The position numbers and the translations under genes are program-made. Positions 10,301 through 25,300 of a stretch of 64,000 nucleotides of DNA are shown here, one piece after another. How positions within the stretch are numbered: position 1 is the first letter of the stretch; each line of letters opens with the position of its first letter. Source of the DNA: Apoderus coryli (Eukaryota > Arthropoda > Insecta > Coleoptera > Attelabidae). The DNA is taken from NCBI GenBank assembly GCA_911728435.2, contig OU452209.1, positions 10,460,869-10,524,868 on the forward strand, read 5' to 3'. The notes below the pieces were generated by a model that saw only the letters and a list, made by a program, of their open reading frames with translations, was not told the origin of the DNA and searched no databases.

Positions 10301-13300
10301 AAGTGCCCAGGGTTGCTGCGGTGGTTAGGATTGGTAAGCCAAACTCTAGGAATGCTAGGCCTCTTAAGGTGTCCTTGGACTCTGCAGAAACTGCCAAGAA
10401 AATTATTTATAACAAAAAAAAGCTTCGGGACAAACATGTTTATCTTAACTTCGACCTGACACCTAAACAGCGCCAGATTGAGAGAGGTATTTTTGCGGAG
10501 TACAAGGAACGATTGCAGCATGGTGATGAGATTAGACTGAAGTATTCAAATGGGGTTCCAGTTATTACACCAAAAAACTAGGTTACCTACCGACGGCCTC
10601 GCGAACCTTTAACAAACAACTTTCCGTTTACTATCAAAACGTACGTGGACTGCGTACAAAATTGAGTAGGTTGTTGACAAGTGTGGCTGTCACATCTTAC
10701 GATATAATTGTTTTTACGGAGACCTGGCTGACCGACAGTATATCCGACGCTGAGCTTGGCATGCATGAGTACGTTGTGTACAGGACAGATCGTAGCTCAC
10801 TTAGCAGCGACTGTTCGCGTGGTGGCGGGGTTCTGGTGGCGGTTAGGACGACGATTTCAAGCTGTGTATTGAATTGTTCCAAAGTTATAGAGCAGATTTT
10901 CGTTAAGCTCAAGTGCGGTAAGCATAATGTTTTAATCGGTGCGGCTTACCTGCCGCCGGCCTCGGATGCGAGCAAGTACAAGATATTTAATTCAAATGTC
11001 GAGCTACATTCAAATCAAAATACTGTTACCGATATGTTATTATTAGGGGACTTTAATCTGCCCAGGGCCCGATGGATTGTTTATACCTATAGTTCCTCTG
11101 TAGTGCCGGACGACATAGCATCCCCGCGGGAGATTGAAATAATGTCCATCGTTTCCGAGATGTGTTGTTTTCATGGTCTGTTTCAGCTGAACATGTTCGC
11201 TGGTGGTGGTGGAGTAGTCTTGGACTTGGTTCTGTCTCGTGACTCTTCTATGCTTTTGTATTTAAATGATAGTCTTTCATTTTGTAGTAAGCAATTTCTC
11301 TCCATTTAAAGAGGTAATCCTTAATATTTTTTTACGAACCTTCATAATTTCATTAAATGGCAAAAAAAAAATAGAAATAAAGCTAGCTGATGTGCCTCTT
11401 ATTAGTTATTGAAAATTAAAGCCGCCCAATACAAAAACTTACCTTATTGGATTATATTCTGACCATTCACCACCTTTTTCATGAAAGCATATAATATCAC
11501 GATGGAGAAGCATAATAAGCAACAAACACAGACCATGACATTGAGCCAAAAAGAGCCAGTTTTAGATCAACCCCGACCAAGATCAGCTGATTCAGACGCG
11601 GAATAAGTTACCTACGTTTTAGAAATAAAGCTTATTTTAGTACACTTATTACACTTAAATCATTTTATCACCAAAATTTGTTAACATGCATAATTTTTGA
11701 AAAAACAATTACAAAACTCTTTTATCTTTGTAATGTTTTTTCGCCTTTAAATAAAACTCAAATATTGACACAGTTTTCTAAAATTATTCCTAGAATTTTG
11801 AAACTCAAGTTAACTTTAAGACCATTTATCTCAGAACTACCAAACATGCACTTAAACCCTTTTACTTCTAGGCCCCTCAATTGTTTCACCAACACAGTGG
11901 CTTCTTCAGATGTATGCATCTAAAAAGCAGCCATTAATATTTGATTTGAATTGGGTTTCTTGTAGAGAGAGGCTTAATTTATTGATGTTTGTTGATATTT
12001 TTATAATGATCAATAGAGTGAACCAAAACGAAGGATTCAAATTAAATCATGGATAGCCTTGACTTCTACCTGAATTCAACAAACATCTACTATAGTAAGC
12101 CTCTCTCTACAAGAAAACCAATTCAAATCAAATATTAAAGGCTGCTTTATAGGAAAAACTATAATTAAGTGTAGTCCTGTAAACGTCATTTTTGACGCAA
12201 AATTTATAATCGGTATGTCAAAATCGATTAAAACGGTATTATTTATACATTAAATTTGTCTAGAATTTTATGTAGAATTCAACAATGAAATAATATAGGG
12301 TGTCCCATTGGAAATAAGCACGCTCATGGGCGTTTGCAGAACAAGATCACTGGCCTTGACGCCCTTAGATTTCTATCTTTGGGGAAAAATCAAAAATTAG
12401 GCAGCGAATTATTCCAAGGGAAATGTTGGAGGAGGCAATTCAAAATGCTTTTGCCACAATAACCAACGTTGAGATGAGATGTGCACTAAATGCTGTCCGC
12501 AAACGTTGCCACATATGCATCAAAAATCATACTATGTAAATTTTCGGAATTGAAATCGCTTTACGTCCAGAGATTTTCTAATGGACGGTCATCGGGAGAC
12601 ACCCTGTATGTATTGTAATAGTAGGTAATAATAATGGAAATGTTGATTTAAATTAAATACTTATAACAAAATGAACAAAGTAAATTAAATATACATTTAC
12701 TTACTTCACCAATCGGATCCGAAATGATACCTCGATAAATCCACATGCCTAAAATTTTGAAATACGGTACACAAGCTGCTTCCATTAATTTCAAACATAA
12801 CTGTTGTCCTCTTTCTTGACCAATTGAACTTATAACACTATCATGTAGAAGACTTAAGACTTTTCCACCTTTAGCGCCTGACTGTAACAAATAAAACGCT
12901 AGAATGTACACATTCCGAAACATGTGTGATGATTCTTCAGAAATTTCGATAATGTCCTTACTAATGCAAATGTATGATATGGTTAATTGTAATTAATTTA
13001 TTTAAAACGCACCGTTTCGAGACAGACAGTTTTTTCCTCATTCTCAAGGGAACAAAATAGTAACTAATCAAAATAATTTAGTAATTCCTATCTGGCATGC
13101 GGCGCTCGATGTAATACTGGGCTTGCAATCACTGACAGTCTGGATCATCTGGCTGGGGTTCTCCAACGAAGAGACTGGCGACGGTTCGCGGAAAGGAGCA
13201 GATGCGCATTGCTTAATTTAGTAGATGCTATCGAAGTAAAACAGTTTCTATCATGCAACGGTCGATGTAATACTGGGCTTGCAATCACTGCCACTTAGGA

Positions 13301-16300
13301 TCATCTGGCTGGGGGCCGCCAACGAAGAGAATGGCAACGGTTGGTGGAAAGGAACGGATGAGCTTTGCTCTAAAACCCGAGATGGCTTTAAAAAAGGAAG
13401 TTAGTTTGGGAGACGAGCACAGCTCTGAATTGGCAACTATAAGTAGACCGTGGCAGAAGAAAAAGTTTCGCACATCATAGCCATCCCATGATGATCTATT
13501 GGGCGATTTTAACCTGCCGGGGGGTGTCTGGCTTGATAATCAAGACAGTTCCTGAGTGCTCCCTGACGAATCTGTTTATCCGCGTGGTGCTGAGATGTGG
13601 ACAGCGGTAACGGCCATGTGTAATTTTCATAATCTGCCTCAGTTGAATCAGATACCCGGCCGTCGTAGCCGTTTGCTCGAATTGTTGCTCACCTATAATA
13701 CTAATACCACTGTGGTTGAGGCGGAGGGTGTAATCATCCGCCAAGATTTGTTATCACCCGCCTTTTTCCTTTAGTATCGAGACGGGCGTTCGCAGGTATC
13801 CCCATTGTTCTCATTCAGAAAGATTTTATTGATTTTAAAAACGCCGACTTGAATATTGTGAACGACTATCTGGGTTACATTAACTGAAAACTGTTATTTG
13901 AGGATTTCACATCGGTGCCTTTTGGAGGTTTGTGAATTCGAGGAGGTAGTCCTCTGAACCTCCTTCTCTTTTGTCGTAGTAGGGTCTGAATTGTGACGCA
14001 AGGCAGACTTGTTTTGAGTCAGTTTGCAGCGATTTAAATTGGATTTCTCTGGCGATTTCGGGCATGGCAGCTCCTCACGCCTTTCTGGGTTTCGCGTATC
14101 CGCTGCGGATGTGTGTGGTGCTTGATTCATTACAAATGAGAAGGTCTGTCGGTCCAGACGCTCCCCGTTGTTACTGAGAGCGTGCTGTTTTTCTTTTGCC
14201 AAGCCCCTGCAGATTATTTTAACTGTTCGCTCGGCTCGGGTTGCATCCCCCTGTTGTTATGGAAGCAATTTGGTTTCCAATTCGGTAAGTCCACAGACCT
14301 CAATCTTCTGGAGTTCACGGACTTCTTGTGTCGGGCATTGGAGAGCGGTGATCAAGTTCATACAGACTTCTCCAAGGCTCCTGATCGCGTCAACCACGGG
14401 CTTCTCGTTCATAAGCTTGTCGAGGTGGCAGATTCCTTGCTTTCCTGGTTGGGGCGCTACCTGTCAAGTAGGACTCTGGTTGTTCGACAGAGCCAGACAC
14501 CCCCCGGCAGGTAATCCCAATATCTATTGAGCAATTTTAACCTGATCTCATCATTACTGCATTGGGAAAAGTAAATGAGAGTGAATCAACAGTTTCACTG
14601 AATATGACATAATGCTCCATAGGGGATCTATTAGGCAGGTAGAAACATCCCAGTATCACAACAGAACCCGCAGAGAACAGCGAGACAAAAACCTGCTCAA
14701 GAGTTTCCGGGCACTCGATCATACAACTAGGCAAGGCCTTGCGAACAGCTATGAAATAGCAGTAGGAGTCGTGTGTCGTGTGGTACATCATTTGAAAGTA
14801 CTTTTTATGCTCTTTACACCAATATCTTAATTTTGGAATTTGCCTCCATACTACTCGAGAAAATCGCGATTAAAATTTCACCAGTATATGCTCAAAGTAA
14901 TTCGCATAAGGGTTGTACTGCCCGCGTTGCATGCATACATGCGGGAAGTCCAGGGTTCAAATCCCTTTTGCCATTTCTTTAAATCGATATTTGGGTCTGT
15001 ACCTAGACGCTAGTAAGTTGTACGGGTTGCCTAAAACCAAAAAGGTTACACACTGTTGTCGCTTCGTTGCCGTTCCAGTTGTGTTGTGTTATTATATAGT
15101 CAGCGTTCGAAGTCAGGGTACATTTTTATTTTTACTGTCCCGGCCCAGCGAACGTGCTAAAAAAATTGAGATAAAGACGGAAACAGCCATTTTGAAGTAT
15201 CATGAGACAAAGAAGACCATTTCCAAATTCTGTTTCGTTACCTACGTCATATATTTTTAGATTACATTATATCTTTTGACGCTTGAAGATATTATGCAGA
15301 AGCTAACCATTCTACTCGAAAAATATGATCAGCAGTTGGAAATTAATAACTCCTTAAAACTTGAGATTGGTTCTTTGAATGAGCGTATCCAGACGCTTGA
15401 AAATAACTCAAATACAAACATGACACCTAACCTTGATGAAATTTATAAATGCAGCTTAACAATTACTCATGCTATTTATATTGCGTGTACGTGCCGCCTG
15501 ACGCAGGCATGCAGGCTTATAACGACCTATTTGAATATTTTGAATCAGTAACTTTTCTCTATCATTGTCCTTCCATTGTTGTGGGCGATTTCAACATTTC
15601 TCAGGAGCCTGGGTCGTATCTGATAAGTGCACAATCTTCACGAATTTGTTTCTTTCTTTAATCTGACACAATACAACAATGTTCGAAACTCAAATAATCG
15701 TCTTCTTGATGTGGTTCTATCAACCTTTCCCTGCGACATAATGGCTAGTTCTATGCCAATAGTTAAGGAGGACCCACATCATCCGACATTGAATATCGCA
15801 TTTTACGTTAAACCTAACTTATTATTTAAAAATTTTCGAATCAATCAGTTTTCTGAGAGGTACAATTTCCGTAAGGCAAATCTAAACCTAAGACACTCTA
15901 TTAAGATAAATATCGATGAATCTTATGAAGCATATCTCTTGCAGGTACAGGCCTCTATTCGAGATGACCCTAGAGAACTATGGAAATTTAATCAGAACAA
16001 AAAACGCAAATCTCGTATACCCAGTTTAATGCATCTCAGCTCAGGTGAATCCCTGTCAGGTCCGGATAGTACCGTCAATGCCTTCGCGGACTACTTTCAA
16101 AGTGTCTTTGTTCCCGCCACCGCATCTGCTCTAATCAATCCAGATGTTGGTGATGGCTCTATTACAGTGGACAGTATTACTTTTGATGACGTGCTAAAAG
16201 CTATGAGAAAGCTTAAACCCAAAATGACCTCAGGCTGCGACAACGTTCCTGCTTTCATTATTAGGGATTGTGCGTATGTGTTGGCTGAACATTATCCATT

Positions 16301-19300
16301 ATATTCAATTCAATTAAATACGTTTCCCATTGCTTGGACATTGGCGCGAGTTTGTCCTGTACATTAGTCGGGGGATCCCGATGTTATTACCAACTATCGT
16401 CCGATTTCTATCTGGTCTAACTTCGCAAAAGTATTCGAAATTATACTTCAAGACAAAATATTTCACCAAATAAAAAACTGCATCATCATTCAACATCACG
16501 GATTCTTCTATAAGCGCTCAACCATAACAAACTTGGTGGATTTTCTACAAACTACAATCCCGGCTCTTGGTCAGGGCAAACAGGTTGACACCATTTATAC
16601 CGACTTTTCAAAGGCTTTTGATCGTCTGGATCATAGCATAATAAAATATAAAATGTACAAGATTGGTTTTGGTGATAGGTTGGTGAGTTTTTTTGATTCC
16701 TATCTCTCTGACAGGAGCCAGTTCATCCAATATAACGGTTTTAGGTCTCGCCAGTTCTCTGTTACAAGTGGTGCTCCTCAAGGGAGCAATCTTGCTCCGT
16801 TAATCTTTGCTATATTCGTGAACGACATTGTCTCGAACATTTCGAATAACTCTCTTCTGTTTGCAGATGATTTGAAGGTATTCGAGCTATATGCGGTCCT
16901 GAGGACAGTCATGCTCTCCAGCAGGACTTAAATGTCCTAAATCAGTGGTGTACTGTCAACTGCTTACCCTTGAATATCGAAAAATGCAAGTACATGACAT
17001 TTTATAGAGGACTGGCACCCCATGAACATAATTATGAAATTAACAATACATCTTTGGAAAGATGCTCCGTGACAAAGGACCTCGGTGTCGTGGTTGATTC
17101 TGCACTTTCATTCAACCAACACATTATTGATATTTCTCGCGCCGCACTTAAGACACTGGGATTTGTCTTGAGGTCAACCTCAGGATTCCGTAACGTAACT
17201 CACGGATATTCATTTTAATGCTCCCCAATTTAATTCTCGGAACCCACAATTATTTCGACATCCACAGCTCCGATACAATCACGAAAATAAAGCCCCTGTA
17301 ACTAGAGCCTGCATATTGTGTGACAGTTTGTGCGTGCACAGACGTGGACTTTTTCAGCTGCAAACGGTACCTGTTCAAGTGTAAAGTGTCGGAATATTTG
17401 AGAACTGTAGATATTTGATTAGTTATGCTGAATTTGTTTGATATTTTGTTGACATGTATATATTATTAATTTATGCAAATATAAATCTTGTCTTGTACTT
17501 GGGCGCAAGCCTGTTAGACAATAAATATTATTATTATCTTGCTGGGAAAGTTTTGAGCTGATATAACCGATTTATTTTTTTGGTGGCGATAGGTCAGAGA
17601 TATCTGAAATTCATCAATTCATGAAGTAAATCATCAAATAAAGAACAAATGGAGAAATGATTTAAAATTTAATTTTTAGTAGTTACACTGGACGTCTCTC
17701 TCACAATAAGCTATCAACGAATATTTCTCTTACCTTGCTTATTATAAATGCAATATCAGAGGCAAGGCCCAGACTTTGTATATTTCGTTGGGCAAAGAAC
17801 CACATCTTTTGCAAATTTAGGCTCCCTGCACGTAATTCTGATTCTAGCTGAATGGTGAATAACTGCAACATAAATACAAAATTAAAATAAACACAAATGG
17901 TTTGTGCATATCGACCAAAATCGTAATGAAAATCAAATGGTGGTAAACAGTATTTATGTTGTTATGTTTGCTGACTCCTAATGCCGACAAAAACAAGCCC
18001 ATGAACTATCACAGAGGCTGTACTATATAATTCTAAATGATACAAAAACTTTGAATGTTTATTACGTGGAACAATGCAGTACATTAGACCCACAACGCTC
18101 TCGCGCTAATTCGTGCATTTTAGCGGGGCATATACGCTTAAAGGGTGTCAAATGTGCAAATTTCGACTGTTCACAAATGCAGCGGTCGCCCAAAAGGAGT
18201 CGTAACGCCAAAAAGCGTCGATAAAATCCATGTAATGATATTGAACGATCGATGATTAAAAGTGCCTGAGTTGGCTGAGGCTGTAGGCATGAATATTTGG
18301 ATATGAAAAACCTGTCAGCGAGATTGCTCACGATCGAGGAGTGTTTGGGGATGTTCAGCCGCAATCCAAACGCTTTTGCGTCGTTTCGTTACCGTAGATG
18401 AGAGACGGATCCATCACATCACACCAGAGACCAAGCAACAACCGAAACAGTGGGTTTCCGAAGAAGGCTGTCGGCCAACAAAGTCATGGCCACAGATTTC
18501 TGGTATTCGCGTAGGGACATTCATCTCGATTACTTGAAAAGGGCAAAACGATCCCAGGGAAATATTATTCACAGCTGTTTTGAAGCATAAATGCTCGAAT
18601 TTAGCGAAGCAAAAAGTGTTGTTTAATGAGCAAAATGCACAAGTACATACATGTGTAGTCACTATAGCAAACATTCATCAATTGGGCTACGAACTGCTAG
18701 CTAGCAGTTGTCGGAGGGGGCTAGATGAGCTCACCCACCATATTCTCCAGATCTAGCCCCCTCCGACAATTTCGTGTTTCCAATCCTGAAAAATTGGATG
18801 GGTAGTAGAAGATTCATGTCGAATGAAGAGGTCATCGTTGAAGCAAACGCTTATTTTGAGGGCCTTGAGGAATATTATTATTTAGAAGCAATACAAAAAT
18901 TAGAAACACTTTGGAGTAAATGTATCGGAGTAAAAGTAGAAAAATAAAATGATTTATGATTTTTAAAAATGTTGCTTCGAAAGTCACGGACGTATAAAAC
19001 CACCCTCGCATAGTTGGGTTATCTGAACAGACAATTTGGTCGGTAGATCATAATTTAACAAAAAATTGCTTAACCAAAAATAAAATCTTAATTACCATAT
19101 GTTCTTTAATAAGACCTTGCATAGCTTCAGCTAAAGCATTGTTCACTTGTCCAAATTCAAATCGTGTTTTTTCCTCTATGAATCTTTGTATAATTGAATA
19201 ATAACTGGCCAGCGGTAATATCTGCTTCACCAATTCTTGCAAACAAACCTAAAAGTAAACAACAAAATTCAATAACTCAATCTGTAATCGATTTCAAACA

Positions 19301-22300
19301 ATACAAAAAGTACTAACACTAATGCCAACATTTGGACTTTTATTAAAACCATCTTCAGAGTTCCTCAATTTAAAGATGAGACCACATAAATAGATTAGAG
19401 CTCATTATTTGGGTATTTCGCCACTATTTACAATTAATTCCTAAGCCTAAAGAAGCTAAGCGTCAATGAAATATTAGAATTATTAACATAATTCAAAAGA
19501 CTACATATTTTCAACTCAATGATCATTTTTATAATCAAGATGAGCATTCCAGTTAAGCGTTTTGTTAACCCTAAAAAAGAGGGATGAAGCCGTTCCGTCC
19601 TTTTCCGAGTAAAAGGTTTTGCAGGGATTTACAGCAGACATCTGCTCACGCTGACACCATCCCTGAGTCATATTCAGGGTAGCTTGAGTTCTAGAAGAAG
19701 CGATTCTTTCAGAACTTGATCTGGATAGTATTACCAGATCATCAGCATTAGCTTGAAATTCGACCCCATCCCGCTCCAGTCCTGTCAGCAGGTCGTCCAC
19801 CCCACCCTGTAGACAGCCTCTTGAGGTTCTATATCTAACAGTTTTCTTAGCATGGAGTCAATCTAACCAGTTATAGTTGGTTATATTCACTTTCCAGTCC
19901 TTGCTGATCCTATGGAGTCCGGTAGTGCGTTATCAAATGCTCATCATATGTCAAGAAATACGGCCATCGCAGTCTCTTCTATTAAGGGACTGAGTGATTT
20001 TTCCGACTAGGGTATTAAGTGGTATTTTAAATACCATAAACTTCAACTTTATCTGACTGCTTTACCTAGCAAAGACTATAACAATTACCTATGAAAATGT
20101 TCATATGTAAAATTTTGAAAATGTGTCTTTTTCAGATTCTTCCAGAATTACCTTTATTCGAATATTCCTGTTTATTGTGTTCATTGTTTGTAACGCTCAG
20201 ATTTTACAGTATTTTGTAAATGTACATAAAGCTCGTACACTCGCCAGAAAATGATACCAACTTCCTCCCAAGGACTGACCAGAATACCTTGGTGTTCAAC
20301 GCAGACGACAGCGCTCTGAGTGCCCGCAGCTGCAGTGCGGAATTGATTACAAGATATCTTCAGCGAGTAGCGGACAACTTATCAACTGGTGCACCAGGTG
20401 GATGACAAAGATTAATGCTGATAAGAGCACCGCGCTACTCATCAGAAGAAAAGTGCGCCCGACGACTTCGTCAACATCGAGGGTACTGCCATATAATCGC
20501 AGGACACTGCAAAGTACCTTAGGGTAACTTTGGACAGATCCCTGACATGGGACCGACCATCGAGAAGAACATCGCGAATGCAAAAGGCATCATTTCGAAG
20601 CTCTACCTGATGATCTGCAGAAGAAGCAAGATGCCTTTGCTTTGATTAAAACGTGCGACCTGCCTTGATCTATGTCAGTCCAGCATGGGGATACGCGGCA
20701 CCATCGTACCTGAAACGATTAGCGGCCACGCAGAATGAGGCAGAAGAACCGGGGTGCAGCATGGGTTGTGTCAAACGCACAGATCCGAAGGGACCTCAAA
20801 CTCGACTCCCTGGGGAAGTCATGAGGTTGAGAGCCCAGAAGGTCTTTGCAATGGCAGACACATGCAAACCCACTGCATCGCGAAGCAGTGAACTACAACG
20901 TAGAAGACGTTGCCAGGTGGTACCGGAGACCAAGGAGTCTACTCTGAAGAAGTAATCCCCAGCATGAAGACACCAATTGACATTTTTTATTTCAGCTGAA
21001 CTAATTAAATGTATGTTACAAAATGTTTTCTATTTCTAGGCACCACCAACAGAGGACTACAGCAAAAGAGAACAGAACATACGAGGACATGGAAAAGGGA
21101 TGGTTCCCGAGCAGAACAACAAAGGAGGGAGAGTTTTACAGGAGTAAAAGGCTACCACACTACCCAGGGAAGTGGTAACTAACCCTATGGGTGTCTTTCG
21201 GATTGCTCTTCCTTGGTCAAAACAAAAAAAAAAAAAAAGATGCAGTTTTAACTAAGCTTTAGTACACAAATGTTTACCAGCGAATTTAATCTGACAGAAA
21301 AGTTCTATTGACCTGAATTTTCATAGTTTTATTGATGAAAACCCTAATACACAGTGCGCGCATTTTGGACTGCGTACCCGGAATACGTTACAATACAATT
21401 ATCACACGTAATCAAACGAAAAATGTCATCAATGGTACTTACCGGCACATTATCGTTAATGTGAAAAGTTCGCGGACCATAATCGTCTCGTAATTCTTGT
21501 GGTTCAATGTAACATCCAGGCAAACCGATAAGTACATTTAGAAGATCTTCGATCAATATGGCCTCTTGTGATACTTCGGGTACTACAGCAATATTTGTCA
21601 TTAAATTGTGCATAGAAAAATCACATGACATGTTGGGCCGTCTCTGCACCCAGGAAGCGACAGATGGAGTAGTAGATATCGGCAGTGATGCTGACATGTT
21701 TAATATGGAACTGATATCACCAGCTGGAGTTTTTTTGATATTTTCTTTTAATCGGTTTCTTACCTAAAACATAAAATTTAACATTAACATTTTTTCTACG
21801 ACTCCAAAAGAATCATCGGGTTTTAAAAATGTATATTTCAGGAAGTATTAACGATATCATAGCATGTCAATAGACATATGTCCAAGCGATAGTTCAGAAC
21901 ATCCCATACACGCTGCAATGTGTGGCGATTGATACTGTGCCTGTTCTTCCAGTGATGTTGGCAGTGGTGATAGGTAAACCCTATTTTTAGTGTACCCCCA
22001 AGAAAAAAATCGTACGGTGCAATATCAGGCAATCTGGGAGACCACGCGAATAATACCAGTAGTCCAATGAGGCGGAGCACCATATTGTTGGAGTATAAAG
22101 TTATTAGAATCTTTTGTCAGTTGCGAAATTAACAATATCTGAAGCATATCTAGGTAGCATATACCAATGCACAAGTCAAGTTGACAGAGTATACCTATGG
22201 GAAAATACTATTTGTGATCATTCATTCATTTCATCAGCATTCACTCGCTAACGAGTATGAATTATTCCAACTCAGGGATTTCTGTTGTGAACTCAAAGAT

Positions 22301-25300
22301 GGCTAAACATAGCGATCCTCGAGCCGCAAACCTTGTCACAAAATTGACACATCTAATCACCACCATTTACCGGCTGTTGTAGGTGCGCTGCCCCATCCAT
22401 GCGTTCTCTCTCCTTTCGATGCTGTCTTTGCATCATCCTCATGTCGTCGCCGCTACTCTTCAAAAACTTCTTGATGACCGTCGTAAATGCCACGCCTCCA
22501 TCTCAGTCGATCGTTCGCGAACTGCGCCCAGTTGTTCTTCACATCTAAGCCACACTTCTTCATGTTGGTCTTGAGAACATCCTTGTACCTCTTTTCCTGC
22601 CCTCCCTGATTTCGTGAGCCGACCTTAAGCTATGAATAAATAATTCTCTTGGGAAGGCGTTCCGTTGGCATGAGGTTTACGTGACCAGTCCATCGCAGCT
22701 GGTCCCTCACAATCATCGCCTCATTGCTAGTTGAATCAGCTTCCTCCAGAACGCTGATGTTTATTCGTCGGTCCTGCCATTTGATTCCGAGAATTCTTCT
22801 AAGCCATCGTTGATGGTACTTCTCTAGGGCTTTTAAATGCCTCCGATACGTGGTCCAAGACTCCCAGCTATATGTAACGATAGGAACTACAATAGCATTA
22901 TACACTCGCAACTTAGTTCGAACGTCGATGTTATGATTATCAAAGACTCTCGTCCTCAGTCGGCCAAAAGATGCGCTTGCCCATCTTATACGATGCTGAG
23001 GTAAGAGAAACTCTCGATATTCTGATGTCTGCCTCCGTTAACTCGAATATGTGGTCGGACAGCTACAGTATTTGGTGCAGGCTAGTAGAGTATCTGTGTA
23101 TTCTTTATATTCAGTTCAAGCCCGCTACTCCTGTAAGCGCTGTTAAATGCATTTAGTGTATATTGAAGATCCTCCTCTGTATCAGCTAGGACAACGTTGT
23201 CATCCGCGTATTGAAGCTCGATGACTGATCTGGATACAATCTTCGTCCCAGCTTGCAATCTACGGAGGTTGAAGAGTCTAAAATCTGTAGACGATCTATA
23301 TTCCCCCGGTAGTTCATCCTTAACAAGTTGAATGACCGTTGAAGAATTTTGTTGGCAATTTTAGTTTTGTTTTTGGCTAGAGTCTTCAACATAAGTCTCT
23401 GCAACCGTAGATGATTGCCAACCCCCATCGTTTTAAAGTTAAAAGGTCTCCACCACTGTCAGCCAGCAATGTTCTGTTGACCTTCTAAAACAGCGGCTTG
23501 TATATTGATGTCCCTTTTCCAGCTGCAAGTAAGTTGCTATCACAGATGGTATTCTTCCAAAGCTATTTGAGACAACTTGACTTGTACCGGGGGGTCTGGT
23601 AAAGTTGGAGACCCACAGAATTTTATAACAATTTTTTTTCGTTAAAAGCTCTATTGTAATAGAACAGTTTAAAAAAAAAAAATATGGATAAAGCACTTTT
23701 GAAAGAAAAAAATGATTTTAAAAGTTGAATAAAACATGACATTCGCGCAACACAGTAGTAAAAATACCCTAATAACATTACACAGTATTTACAGTGGTGC
23801 CAAGTGGTTTTATTTTCACTGAGGTTTAAATTTACTGCACTATTATTATTGTTTAATCGTATTTTAAATGAAAGTAATCAAAAATTACCTATTTAAACAG
23901 GGTATCGTGCAGATATTTGCGCTATTATATTAGCGAACCGCGCACTAAGAGCGGATTCTAAAACCAAATATAACTCACCCAAACTAACCTAACTACCTAA
24001 CCTTAACCAACCCAATCTAACCACACTACCCCAACCGAATCCAATATAAATAACCCAGAGTAACTACCGTAACTCAAACTACTCAAATATAACTCACCCA
24101 CACTAACATAATCCAATCTAACAAAACTACCACAATATAACTCATCCAAACTAACCTAACGCAAACCAACCCAATCTTACAGGAAAAAGAATATTTGCTC
24201 GGCATACAAATTTGAACCACGCGAATATATTTGGCAACATCGCATGGTCGTCGCATAGAGCCTCTATATTCTTGGGTAAATGTAAATAAACAGTAACCCT
24301 ATTTTAATATTTTAGCAAATTTATTTTACTTAAAAAAGTGCTTTAATAGGGTCTGTGTGTCTTAAGTAGGAATTCTGTGGGTCCTCAAGTTTACTAAATA
24401 GAAGAATATCCTATAAATGCTTTATATAATTATGGGGTAATGGCGTTTTTTCTTCCAAAAGAAATCTTTAAGTATTATTTAATTAAGAACAAAAAACTAT
24501 ATGATCCATTGATCTTTTGGTTTAATTCATCTCTATTTAAGGTAAGCTTTATAAAAAGTTAAGAAAAAGTGTCAAATTCTGTGGGTCTCCAAGTTTACCA
24601 GAATGGCATTGGTACTATTATTTAAATAAAAAAACACAAGACGGTACTTACCAGCGGCAGAGATTCTTTAGTTAAATTTGTTTGCGGTAAGGATGGCTGA
24701 TGCTTCTTACATTTTAAGAGCATATTTTTTACATGAGTATCATTTGAAATATTGCTCAACAATTTAATAAATAAATTTAATGAATCCACACTAGAAAAAC
24801 AAAAAATAACTAAACTATCTAAACACAAATTATTTAAAGGGTTAGAACATCAAAAATAACTAATGCAACCCCTTCTCAAATTTAGGTCTATATTCTAAAT
24901 TTAATATGTAGGTACTAAGTAATTTGATTAAAATTGTTTTCAAATGTCACTTTAATTAAAATTGACTAAGTAATTTCAAAACCGATAATCAAAACCAGAA
25001 AACAAACCAGACTTACTTCTTTTCCTTTAAATCGTTATATTTAGCATAAAATGGGTCCATATTTTGTAATTTAGAGGCAATATGTTGTACATGGCCCTGT
25101 ACAGCTAAATGAGATGCCAAGCCAACATTATCACTACATAGATTTAAGCTTTTTTGTATATAATCCACCAGTTCTTCAGGATTGACTTTCCCTGAACCAC
25201 TAAAACCATTAAGTAGTTAATAGTTTTAATTATACAATGATAATAGTATCAATAAAATGTAACTCACCCTAATGAGTCTATGAGACTACTGATTATGTGG

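Noticed and set aside
13003..13065. Minus-strand TGAGAATGAGG ... GTCTCGAAACGG resembles the hammerhead-like family
   Set aside because: The CUGANGA core is absent and the flanks do not form stem I; at best a very distant relic.
14905..14985. Possible tRNA gene
   Set aside because: A B-box-like T-arm is present but no acceptor stem or plausible A-box/D-arm closes; kept only as a weak SINE-like repeat.
23950..24190. Interstitial telomere array
   Set aside because: CCTAA-like units are too degenerate and irregular to claim a true TTAGG array; reported only as low-complexity repeat.
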